From Chryseobacterium sp. (GTDB taxonomy: Bacteria > Bacteroidota > Bacteroidia > Flavobacteriales > Weeksellaceae), in assembly GCA_031286615.1 (NCBI GenBank), contig JAITUA010000021.1, forward strand, positions 62,001-126,000: a stretch of DNA of 64,000 bases, read 5' to 3'. Positions 33,708 to 40,793 of the stretch are shown here, piece after piece. Below the pieces are notes generated by a model. That model saw nothing but the letters and a program-made list of their open reading frames with translations, made no database searches and was not told the DNA's origin. Each line of letters opens with the position of its first letter. The first letter of the stretch is position 1. A program made the position numbers and the translations under genes.

Positions 33708-34157
33708 TCAGTTTTTAGTAACCGAATCCATTACAATAGTGACAGGCCCATCGTTGATAAGGGATACTTTCATATCCGCCCCGAAAATTCCGCTTTCTGT
33801 TTTTAATCCGGATTTAGCTATTTCTTCTTTAAAATAATCAAAAAGAGGAATAGCCTTATCAGGTTTTGCTGCTTTTATGAAAGATGGGCGATTGCCTTTT
33901 TTGTAATCAGCAATCAATGTAAACTGGCTGATGCAAAGGATTTCCCCTGAAATATCCTTTACAGAAAGATTAAGCTTACCTTCTTCATCTCCAAAGATTC
34001 TAAGGTTTAAAACCTTCTGTACAAGCCAGTCTGCATCTGTTTTTTCATCATTTTCATCCACACCTGCCAGCAGCATTAATCCTTTCCCGATTTTACCCAC
34101 AATTTTTCCGTCCACTTTCACACTAGCTTCAGAGACTCTTTGTATAACGATCTTCAT
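33708..34157 (-). CDS. dtd: D-aminoacyl-tRNA deacylase
   Basis: A 149-residue protein with the DTD signature: MKIVIQRVSEASVKVDGKIV, then GLMLLAGVDENDEKTDADWL, LCISQFTLIADYKKGNRPSF (the conserved S-Q-x-x-L motif) and a C-terminal NDGPVTIVMDS. The C-terminal N-x-P motif has one extra residue (Asn-Asp-Gly-Pro), a small departure from the common NxGP order. It removes D-amino acids wrongly loaded on tRNA. Its start is 8 bases after the stop of the lipoprotein gene upstream. Confidence 0.93.
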   Translation of the reverse strand: MKIVIQRVSEASVKVDGKIVGKIGKGLMLLAGVDENDEKTDADWLVQKVLNLRIFGDEEGKLNLSVKDISGEILCISQFTLIADYKKGNRPSFIKAAKPDKAIPLFDYFKEEIAKSGLKTESGIFGADMKVSLINDGPVTIVMDSVTKN

Positions 34158-34165
34158 TTTATATT

Positions 34166-34621
34166 CTAATAATAAACATTTAAAGTTTTGCTTGGTGCAT
34201 CATAGCTATAGGGGTAAGTTTTAGGTGGCAGAGATGTTTTTGCTCCGGCCTCAGGCTGTCCTGTACTTAATATCCACCTTGTGTTATCCTGCGGGCAAAT
34301 AATAGCAATATTGTCCTTTACCTCAAGTGTTGTATTATTATCCGGGCATATATGAGGAGCATTTCTGTCGTATACCTTAAATCCGTTAGCAGTTCGCACA
34401 ATAATCAGTCCTCTTGTTCCGGACTGTTGTTCATTCACATAAATCCAGCCGTTAATATTGTTCAAAGCATAGTAGGCAGGCAGATTTAGATTAAGAGATA
34501 CATTAATGGGGTTATTCGGGAAACAGCTCACCGTATCTTCTCTGCTTCCACAAGAGTTTATGGATAAGTTGCTGAAAATCAATAAACTGAAAATAGATAT
34601 GATTGAAAAAGTTTTTTTCAT
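34166..34621 (-). CDS. Rieske-fold-like lipoprotein, probably without a cluster
   Basis: A 151-residue protein with a lipobox (SINSC, Cys about residue 24). The C-terminal half has the spacing of a Rieske domain (RNAPHICPDNNTTLEVKD, then IICPQDNTRWILSTGQP and PPKTYPYSYD), but the Cys-x-His pairs that hold a 2Fe-2S cluster are not complete. It ends a few bases before dtd on the same strand. A structural or binding role is more likely than redox. Confidence 0.65.
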   Translation of the reverse strand: MKKTFSIISIFSLLIFSNLSINSCGSREDTVSCFPNNPINVSLNLNLPAYYALNNINGWIYVNEQQSGTRGLIIVRTANGFKVYDRNAPHICPDNNTTLEVKDNIAIICPQDNTRWILSTGQPEAGAKTSLPPKTYPYSYDAPSKTLNVYY

Positions 34622-34638
34622 TTCAATTTAAATTTTTA

Positions 34639-34705
34639 TATATTTGTAAAAATTAAACGATTACAACACGAAAACATTGTCCGGCAAATGTCGGATTATT
34701 TTTTT
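34639..34705 (+). promoter_or_regulatory. greA promoter box and terminator-like leader hairpin
   Basis: TATATTTG (34639-34646) matches the Bacteroidota -7 box. Downstream, TCCGGC-AAAT-GTCGGA (34680-34695) forms a 6-bp stem with a 4-base loop and is followed by TTATTTTTTT, ending 26 bases before the greA ATG. This reads as an intrinsic terminator inside the leader, so premature termination may limit greA expression. Confidence 0.6.
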
Positions 34706-34730
34706 ATACTAAAACTAAATTTTGAAAATT

Positions 34731-35201
34731 ATGGCAAGCTATGTAACTAAGGAGGGCCTAGAGAAAATGAAAGCTGAGCTGGAACAGTTGGAAACTGTAG
34801 AGAGACCAAAAATTACTCAGCAGATCGCGGAAGCAAGAGATAAAGGAGATTTGTCTGAAAATGCGGAATACGATGCGGCTAAAGAGGCTCAGGGGATGCT
34901 TGAAATGAGAATTTCTAAGCTGAAAGATGTTATCTCTACTTCTAAAATTATAGACGAAAGCCAATTAGATACTTCAAAAGTTTCCATCTTAACAACAGTG
35001 AAACTTAAAAATAATGCTACCAAGCAAGAGCAGGTATTTACATTGGTACCGGATAACGAAAGTGACCTGAAGACAGGAAGGATTTCCGTAAACACTCCTA
35101 TCGCAAAAGGTTTGTTGGGGAAAGCGGTTGGTGAAACTGCCGAAATTACTTTACCGAACGGAAACAAACTGTCTTTTGAAGTATTAGACATTACTTTATA
35201 G
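34731..35201 (+). CDS. greA: Transcription elongation factor GreA
   Basis: A 156-residue protein. The N-terminal coiled coil carries the active acidic tip (KGDLSENAEYDAAKEAQGML) that stimulates RNA polymerase to cleave backtracked RNA. The C-terminal FKBP-like domain ends in LPNGNKLSFEVLDI. The ATG at 34731 is preferred to a TTG three codons earlier. It precedes a HIT protein gene. Confidence 0.95.
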   Translation: MASYVTKEGLEKMKAELEQLETVERPKITQQIAEARDKGDLSENAEYDAAKEAQGMLEMRISKLKDVISTSKIIDESQLDTSKVSILTTVKLKNNATKQEQVFTLVPDNESDLKTGRISVNTPIAKGLLGKAVGETAEITLPNGNKLSFEVLDITL

Positions 35202-35257
35202 TCTGATACAGTTTCTATTTCTAAACTTCTAAATATCTAACCCTAACTTCTGATAAA

Positions 35258-35647
35258 ATGAGCACTATATTCACAAAGATCATCAATGGCGAGATTCCCT
35301 CTTATAAGATTGCAGAAAATGAAAACTTTATTGCATTCTTAGATGCAATGCCTTTGGTGAAAGGACATACTTTAGTAGTTCCGAAAAAAGAAGTGGATTT
35401 GATTTTTGATCTTGAAAGTGAAGAATACAAAAACCTTTGGGGATTTGCCCAAGAGGTAGCCAAGAAGATCAAAACTGCAATTCCATGTGTAAGAGTAGGA
35501 GTAGCGGTAGTAGGACTTGAAGTTCCTCATGCACACATCCATCTGATTCCTTTAAACAAGATGGAAGACATGAATTTTAGAAATGAAAGATTAAAATTAA
35601 CGAACGAAGAATATACAGAGATTCAAAACTCAATTATTAATTCTTAA
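35258..35647 (+). CDS. HIT family protein (HINT-like nucleotide hydrolase)
   Basis: A 129-residue protein with TIFTKIINGEIPSYKI at the N-terminus, FLDAMPLVKGHTLVVPKKEV in the middle and the histidine triad HAHIHLIPL near residue 93. HIT proteins hydrolyse nucleoside phosphoramidates and adenylates. It follows greA after 56 bases; a strong terminator ends the unit. Confidence 0.93.
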   Translation: MSTIFTKIINGEIPSYKIAENENFIAFLDAMPLVKGHTLVVPKKEVDLIFDLESEEYKNLWGFAQEVAKKIKTAIPCVRVGVAVVGLEVPHAHIHLIPLNKMEDMNFRNERLKLTNEEYTEIQNSIINS

Positions 35648-35652
35648 CAATC

Positions 35653-35688
35653 AGAAAATCGTAAAAAAGTAATTTTTTACGATTTTCT
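35653..35688 (+). terminator. Intrinsic terminator after the HIT gene
   Basis: AGAAAATCGTAAAAAA and TTTTTTACGATTTTCT pair perfectly over 16 bp with a GTAA loop, then TT. Confidence 0.85.
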
Positions 35689-35715
35689 TTAACATATACA
35701 TATATATTATATCAT

Positions 35716-36903
35716 ATGAACTCCAACCAATGTTCTTTCTGTGGCAGAAAAAGAAATGAAGTACAGATGCTGATTTCTGGCCAGAATGGTTTTATTTGTG
35801 AAAATTGTATAGAGCAGGCGCACGCTATTGTGAAAGATGGTGCATCCAAAACAGGATATTCACCTGCCGACAGTATGGCTGAACTTAAAAAGCCGAAAGA
35901 AATCAAAGAATTTCTTGATCAGTATGTGATCGGGCAGGATCAGGCAAAAAAACAGCTTTCTATTGCTGTATATAATCATTATAAAAGATTACTCCACGCT
36001 CAGGACGAAAACAGAGAAGTGGAACTTGAAAAATCGAATATCATCATGATAGGAGAGACAGGAACAGGTAAAACTCTTCTGGCAAAAACCATCGCCAGAG
36101 AACTGAATGTTCCTTTCTGTATTGTAGATGCCACTATTTTAACGGAAGCAGGATATGTAGGAGAAGATGTTGAAAGTATTTTGTCCCGACTTCTGATGGT
36201 AGCGGATTACGATGTGGAAAAAGCTGAAAAAGGAATTGTTTTCATCGATGAGATTGATAAGATTGCAAGAAAATCAGACAATCCAAGTATTACAAGAGAT
36301 GTTTCCGGAGAAGGAGTACAGCAGGGATTACTGAAATTGCTGGAAGGAAGCATTGTAAATGTTCCGCCGCAGGGAGGTAGAAAACATCCGGATCAGAAAT
36401 ATATTCAGGTGAATACTCAGAACATTCTGTTTATTGCTGGTGGTGCTTTTGACGGGATCAAAGAGATCATCGAAAGAAGAATGAACAAGCAGGCGATAGG
36501 TTTCAGTTCTGAAAAAATCAATAAAACAGGTGAAGATGAATATATATTAACAAATATTAATGCAATTGATCTTCGTACTTTCGGATTAATTCCGGAACTT
36601 TTAGGAAGATTTCCAATCATCACTTACCTCGATAAACTCACGAAAGAGACGCTGGTAAGAATTATGAAAGAGCCAAAAAATTCAATTGTGAATCAATTTG
36701 TGGAACTTTTCAAGATGGATGGCACGGATTTGGTAATAACAGATGGTGCAATTGAAAAAATCGTAGAGGAAACTATTGAAAAAGGATTAGGCGCAAGAGG
36801 GTTGAGAGGTACCACCGAAAAAGTTCTAGAAGACTACATGTTTTCAATAGGGGAGGACAAGGAGATCATCTTGACGGAAGATAATGTTTTGATTAATAGA
36901 TAA
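35716..36903 (+). CDS. clpX: ATP-dependent Clp protease ATP-binding subunit ClpX
   Basis: A 395-residue AAA+ unfoldase. The N-terminal zinc-binding domain has two Cys pairs ([12 protein letters not shown]). Walker A is [15 protein letters not shown] (about residue 117), Walker [12 protein letters not shown] (about 177), followed by [13 protein letters not shown] (sensor region) and [13 protein letters not shown] (sensor 2). It delivers substrates to ClpP, which is not in the window. The length is normal. Confidence 0.96.
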   Translation: MNSNQCSFCGRKRNEVQMLISGQNGFICENCIEQAHAIVKDGASKTGYSPADSMAELKKPKEIKEFLDQYVIGQDQAKKQLSIAVYNHYKRLLHAQDENREVELEKSNIIMIGETGTGKTLLAKTIARELNVPFCIVDATILTEAGYVGEDVESILSRLLMVADYDVEKAEKGIVFIDEIDKIARKSDNPSITRDVSGEGVQQGLLKLLEGSIVNVPPQGGRKHPDQKYIQVNTQNILFIAGGAFDGIKEIIERRMNKQAIGFSSEKINKTGEDEYILTNINAIDLRTFGLIPELLGRFPIITYLDKLTKETLVRIMKEPKNSIVNQFVELFKMDGTDLVITDGAIEKIVEETIEKGLGARGLRGTTEKVLEDYMFSIGEDKEIILTEDNVLINR

Positions 36904-36931
36904 AATATTTTTTTATTAAGAAAAATAATAA

Positions 36932-36939
36932 TACCTTTG
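36932..36939 (+). promoter_or_regulatory. -7 promoter box for the T9SS gene
   Basis: TACCTTTG followed by C matches TAnnTTTG, 38 bases before the start codon. The -33 TTG is not clear. Confidence 0.55.
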
Positions 36940-36977
36940 CGGGTAAAGATTGTATTAACACACAAATAATTTATACA

Positions 36978-38957
36978 ATGAGAAAAAGTTTATTTGCTAT
37001 AGGTCTTTTAGCAATTAGTTACTCTGTTCAGGCGCAGATACTATGTCATGTTGACACTAATGCTAATATGTATGTGAGCGAAGGCACCCTAGTTTATAGT
37101 GGTGGAGGTGTACAAACAAGAGGTAATGGTCTTTTGGACGTACATGGAAATATTATGGTTGTAGGTTCTGCTACAGATAGTTTTAAGACAATTGATGCTG
37201 GCGGTGCTGATAAAACTGACGGCGGAAATATCATCTTAAGGCTGAACACTCCTGCTTCTTTTGCTACTTCTACATATGGTCAGTTGTACATTGATGGACT
37301 ATCCCAATCCAACATTTCAGGTATTGTAACGAAAGAATACAGAACTACAAGTAATGGTAGTGGTAATTATTTTCAGCAAGTTGCTTTGCCTTTCTCTGGT
37401 AAAGCTTACAATTCATTATCTGCTGAAGTTGGTAAAACCTTCAATACTGGAAGATATGACAATCCAATTCTGAAGTGGGATAATGCTAACGCTGTTTCTA
37501 TCACTACTTTGAATCTAGCTCCTACCTCGACTACTTGGGATGCCTCAGGTTATTACATGCTTAAGGTTAAAAATAACGACTGGAATCCAAGTGCTCCTGC
37601 GTCAGGAAACGTATTCAATATTAACGGGAAACCATATGCTCCATATGCGGCTGCTTTAACATTACAGAACGCAGGGAAATCTAATTTGGGAACCTCTAAT
37701 GTTGTATTTGGAACTAATGGTAATGCTCTGAATCAGTACAATGAGAAGTACAATACTTATCTTGCTGACAGTTTTGAGTTAACGATGAACCCATGGGCTG
37801 CAACGTATGGTCAGAACTGGTATCAGTTCGGAAACCCTTTCCTTACCAATTTAGATTTATCTAATATTGGATATACAGAAAGTGTTACAGGATCTGACGG
37901 CAATGCAGTGACAAATATTTGGGGTATTGAGTATAACCCAGGTACAGTGGTTACTCTTTCAAATGGTTCTACTTATGCTACAGGTGCTCAGGTAGTGACT
38001 TTCGTGCCTACAGGTGACGGAGTTGCTCCAGCAGTTGGAGACGTTGATAAAGTAGTTGTAAAACCTATGCAGTCATTTAAAATAAAGTTGAGAGACAATA
38101 CGGCTCAGACTTTAGACTTTAATACATTAAGAAGATTCAAGTCAACAGCAAGAACAGCAGGTACTCCTAATGGTGTAAATGCAGCCAAAATTTCTAATGG
38201 AAAGAATGGAATCAATACTGTAAAACAGCTTGGTGTAATAGGTCTTGATGCTAGCGGAAAAGAAATTGGAAGAACATACTATGTTGTTTCACCTTCATTC
38301 ACAACAGGTCATCAAATTTCTACAGCAACTTCAGTTCAGGCTTCAGGAGGTGCAACTATCATGGGTACATCTGAAGAGGCATTGACTGGAGGATATGATA
38401 ATAATTATAAAGAAAGCTATTTGTTATATATTAACGAGGCTAATGAGAATAACTTCGCAGGTAAAAGTGTTAAGTTAAGAAACTACTATGATCAGGTAAA
38501 GTCGTATAAATTCGAGATCAGAGAAAATGCAGATTTAATACCAGCAGGTACACACCAGTTATCTTCAGGAATCGGTTTCTATTATAAAGCAGAAAATGGT
38601 AACTTAATAGAAGCTAAACAAGGAGATACTGTTCCTGTATCAAATATGGAAGCTAATTTATACTACGGAGAACCAAGTAATATTACTTTAGGAGTAGATG
38701 ATAAAGCTTCAAATATTTCTAATACACTTGTAGTTTATAATCCGGCAATTTCAAACTATATCGTTAGATTTGATCCGAAATGGAAAAAAGCAGACATTCA
38801 AGTTTATGATATGAGCGGTAAATTAGTAATCTCTAAGAAAGCGGTTGAAACATCCAGAGATTTTGTAATCGAGCTAGATGGCTCAGTTAAAAATTCATAT
38901 GTTGTAAAAATCGTTTCTGACAAAGGAGAAACTGTTAACACTAAAATCTTAAAATAA
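36978..38957 (+). CDS. Large secreted T9SS type A sorting-domain protein
   Basis: A 659-residue protein with a signal peptide (MRKSLFAIGLLAISYSVQAQ) and a beta-rich body rich in Asn, Gly, Ser and Thr. The N-terminal 100 residues (LVYSGGGVQTRGNGLLDVHG) resemble beta-helix or autotransporter-like repeats. The C-terminus is a T9SS sorting domain (TLVVYNPAISNYIVRF, then KADIQVYDMSGKLVIS). It is likely a surface structural or adhesin-type protein. The next gene, 6 bases later, encodes a small sorting-signal-like protein, so they are co-expressed. Confidence 0.82.
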   Translation: MRKSLFAIGLLAISYSVQAQILCHVDTNANMYVSEGTLVYSGGGVQTRGNGLLDVHGNIMVVGSATDSFKTIDAGGADKTDGGNIILRLNTPASFATSTYGQLYIDGLSQSNISGIVTKEYRTTSNGSGNYFQQVALPFSGKAYNSLSAEVGKTFNTGRYDNPILKWDNANAVSITTLNLAPTSTTWDASGYYMLKVKNNDWNPSAPASGNVFNINGKPYAPYAAALTLQNAGKSNLGTSNVVFGTNGNALNQYNEKYNTYLADSFELTMNPWAATYGQNWYQFGNPFLTNLDLSNIGYTESVTGSDGNAVTNIWGIEYNPGTVVTLSNGSTYATGAQVVTFVPTGDGVAPAVGDVDKVVVKPMQSFKIKLRDNTAQTLDFNTLRRFKSTARTAGTPNGVNAAKISNGKNGINTVKQLGVIGLDASGKEIGRTYYVVSPSFTTGHQISTATSVQASGGATIMGTSEEALTGGYDNNYKESYLLYINEANENNFAGKSVKLRNYYDQVKSYKFEIRENADLIPAGTHQLSSGIGFYYKAENGNLIEAKQGDTVPVSNMEANLYYGEPSNITLGVDDKASNISNTLVVYNPAISNYIVRFDPKWKKADIQVYDMSGKLVISKKAVETSRDFVIELDGSVKNSYVVKIVSDKGETVNTKILK

Positions 38958-38963
38958 ACTGAA

Positions 38964-39182
38964 ATGAAAACTATTAATAAACTAGTATTGGCATTTTTCC
39001 TGGTTGTTGTATCACTAGTAAATGCTGAAACCCCGCCACAGCCTGCAATTCCTGGAGGAGGAAACGGAGGAAACGGAACAGGAGCACCTGCACCTATTGA
39101 TATGTACGTATATGTACTTGGTATTGTAGCAATTGCATTTATTGTTTACTTTACAAAAAAGTACAAGAGCGTAAAAGCATAA
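38964..39182 (+). CDS. Small PID-CTERM-like surface protein
   Basis: A 72-residue protein with a signal peptide ending in LVNAE, a Pro/Gly/Asn-rich linker (PAIPGGGNGGNGTGAPAP), then Pro-Ile-Asp followed by a hydrophobic helix (YVYVLGIVAIAFIVYF) and a Lys-rich tail. This tripartite end resembles the PID-CTERM protein-sorting signals of Flavobacteriia. The sorting machinery is not in the window. Confidence 0.65.
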   Translation: MKTINKLVLAFFLVVVSLVNAETPPQPAIPGGGNGGNGTGAPAPIDMYVYVLGIVAIAFIVYFTKKYKSVKA

Positions 39183-39203
39183 AATTTTATTAAAATAATA
39201 TTA

Positions 39204-39235
39204 AACTCTCTGATTAATCAGAGAGTTTTTTTATT
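39204..39235 (+). terminator. Intrinsic terminator after the T9SS/PID-CTERM pair
   Basis: AACTCTCTGATT and AATCAGAGAGTT form a perfect 12-bp palindrome followed by a T-rich run. The next gene starts 9 bases beyond. Confidence 0.85.
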
Positions 39236-39243
39236 TTTACTCT

Positions 39244-40536
39244 ATGAAAAAGATTTATACGCTATCTGCGGTTTTAGCCGCATTTGCTCTGCAGGCTCAG
39301 TTTACAGTTACCATTCAGACTCCGGCAGACTTTAAAGATCAGGACGCTATTCTATATACATTAAACGGTTCAAAAGATATCATTGTTACTAAAGAACAAA
39401 GTAAAAACAGTACATGGACCTTTAAATACCCAAGCAGCTATATGGGAATGATGAAAATCTATTTCCCGGGCTCTAATAATACTGTAAGCTTTATTTCTGA
39501 AAATAAAAATGTCAACATTAAATTAGATATTCAGAATAATAAAGTTAAAGATGTTATCTATCTGGATGAAGCGAATAACCTGATGAGTAAGCAGCAGGAA
39601 GGTTCACAAAAGAAAGAGCTTATTTTGCCGGCTTTAGCACAAATCAAAGAATATTATAAAGACAATACTGACTTTGGAAAAGCACTGAAAATAGAGATCG
39701 ACAGACTTTCCGGTACTTCCAGTTCTATTGATGCGGCTCAACATCCATTTATTACCTATTATAACACGAATTATAGTAAATTTATTTCCACTTCACAAGA
39801 TGCTGCCAAAAAAGTAGATCAGGAGGAAATAATCAACTTTTTGGACAAGTCAAATGATATGCTGGAGACTTCATCGTTATTAAGACCAGTATTGGTATCT
39901 TATCTTAATTCCGGAGGAAATACTAATGTTACTGCTTCTGTCGATAAATTGTTAGACCGATTAAAAGTGGAAACTCCAAGAGGGCAGACGGTTTTATCAG
40001 AACTGATCGATATTTTTGATGTATATGAGATGGATGAGTACAAGAGCAAATATTTGTCACTTGCTAAAAATCTTAAGTGTACCATCAATGACAGACTTGC
40101 TTCTACATTGAAATCGAATGCCAATATTGAAATGGGGGCTGCTTTCCCTAACTATAAGTTTCAGTCACCTGTAAATACTACCGCAAAGTCATTATACGAT
40201 ATAAAGGCTGATAAAAAGGTTATCGTGTTTTGGTCTTCCACATGCTCACATTGTGAAAGTGAACTACCGAAACTTCTGGAAAAATACAATGAACTGAAAT
40301 CAAAGAATATTCAGGTTGTAGGATTCTCTTTAGATGTTGATAAAAATTCTTATACTAAAAAGATTGCTGCATTTCCTTGGGTGAATGACTCAGAATTGAG
40401 AGGATGGAACAGCAGTTACACGGATTTGTACAATATTCATGCAACTCCGACGTATTTTATTTTAGATGCTAACAATAAGATTATCAACAAACCAGATCAC
40501 GTTGGAGATGTTTTAGAATATTTTAAGTTAAAATAA
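39244..40536 (+). CDS. TlpA-type thioredoxin-fold protein with long N-terminal domain
   Basis: A 430-residue secreted protein. The signal peptide is MKKIYTLSAVLAAFALQAQ. Residues about 20-300 are a beta-then-helical domain like the DUF4369-type region of Bacteroidota TlpA proteins. The C-terminal 130 residues are a thioredoxin fold with the active site WSSTCSHCE and a cis-Pro segment HATPTYFIL. It should act as a periplasmic disulfide reductase or oxidoreductase. It starts 9 bases after a terminator, so its promoter must overlap the preceding hairpin or it depends on read-through. Confidence 0.85.
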   Translation: MKKIYTLSAVLAAFALQAQFTVTIQTPADFKDQDAILYTLNGSKDIIVTKEQSKNSTWTFKYPSSYMGMMKIYFPGSNNTVSFISENKNVNIKLDIQNNKVKDVIYLDEANNLMSKQQEGSQKKELILPALAQIKEYYKDNTDFGKALKIEIDRLSGTSSSIDAAQHPFITYYNTNYSKFISTSQDAAKKVDQEEIINFLDKSNDMLETSSLLRPVLVSYLNSGGNTNVTASVDKLLDRLKVETPRGQTVLSELIDIFDVYEMDEYKSKYLSLAKNLKCTINDRLASTLKSNANIEMGAAFPNYKFQSPVNTTAKSLYDIKADKKVIVFWSSTCSHCESELPKLLEKYNELKSKNIQVVGFSLDVDKNSYTKKIAAFPWVNDSELRGWNSSYTDLYNIHATPTYFILDANNKIINKPDHVGDVLEYFKLK

Positions 40537-40537
40537 T

Positions 40538-40568
40538 TTTGGAGGTAAAGAAATATTTTCTATATTTG
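40538..40568 (+). promoter_or_regulatory. Promoter of the tRNA-Met gene
   Basis: TTTG (40538-40541), exactly 19 bases, then TATATTTG (40561-40568): a full match to the Bacteroidota consensus, 12 bases before the tRNA. Confidence 0.8.
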
Positions 40569-40580
40569 CACCACCAAAAA

Positions 40581-40654
40581 GGCGAGGTAGCTCAGTTGGT
40601 TAGAGCGCAGGATTCATAACCCTGAGGTCACGGGTTCAATTCCCGTCTTCGCTA
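40581..40654 (+). tRNA. tRNA-Met (anticodon CAT), integration site
   Basis: A 74-nt cloverleaf without encoded CCA. The acceptor stem GGCGAGG pairs with CTTCGCT (two G-U pairs), the anticodon loop is TTCATAA (CAT), and the T arm is CGGGTTCAATTCCCG. CAT could also mark the lysidine-modified tRNA-Ile, but the body resembles flavobacterial elongator tRNA-Met. Its last bases are the left att repeat of the island, which rebuilds the gene's 3' end intact. Confidence 0.93.
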
Positions 40655-40657
40655 CAA
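40641..40657 (+). repeat. Left attachment repeat (attL) of the island
   Basis: TCCCGTCTTCGCTACAA, the tRNA 3' end plus three bases. An identical 17-bp copy lies at 57931-57947 beyond the integrase gene. Confidence 0.9.
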
Positions 40658-40659
40658 TA

Positions 40660-40702
40660 AAAAATCCGTATCATGTTGATTAAAAACATTTTACGGATTT
40701 TT
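40660..40702 (+). terminator. Island-borne replacement terminator after the tRNA
   Basis: AAAAATCCGTA (40660-40670) and TACGGATTTTT (40692-40702) pair perfectly, with further inner pairing ATGTT/AACAT. It replaces the native terminator displaced to 57948-57985 by integration. Confidence 0.8.
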
Positions 40703-40712
40703 CTTTTAAAAT

Positions 40713-40733
40713 AATCCCGACATAGTCCCGATT
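40713..40733. repeat. Putative integrase arm-type sites, left end
   Basis: TCCCGACATAG then TCCCGATTATA: two direct TCCCGA words with an 11-bp period. The same arrangement occurs at the right end (57784-57803). Confidence 0.55.
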
Positions 40734-40793
40734 ATACAGTTACTTAGATATAATTTTAAATCAAGGTTGTAATTTTTTGTTTAAATTTAAAAT

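Noticed and set aside
40581-40654. tRNA(CAT) as initiator tRNA-Met
   Set aside because: The anticodon stem lacks the three G-C pairs typical of initiators, and the acceptor end is paired. Elongator tRNA-Met is more likely, with tRNA-Ile2 as a remote alternative.
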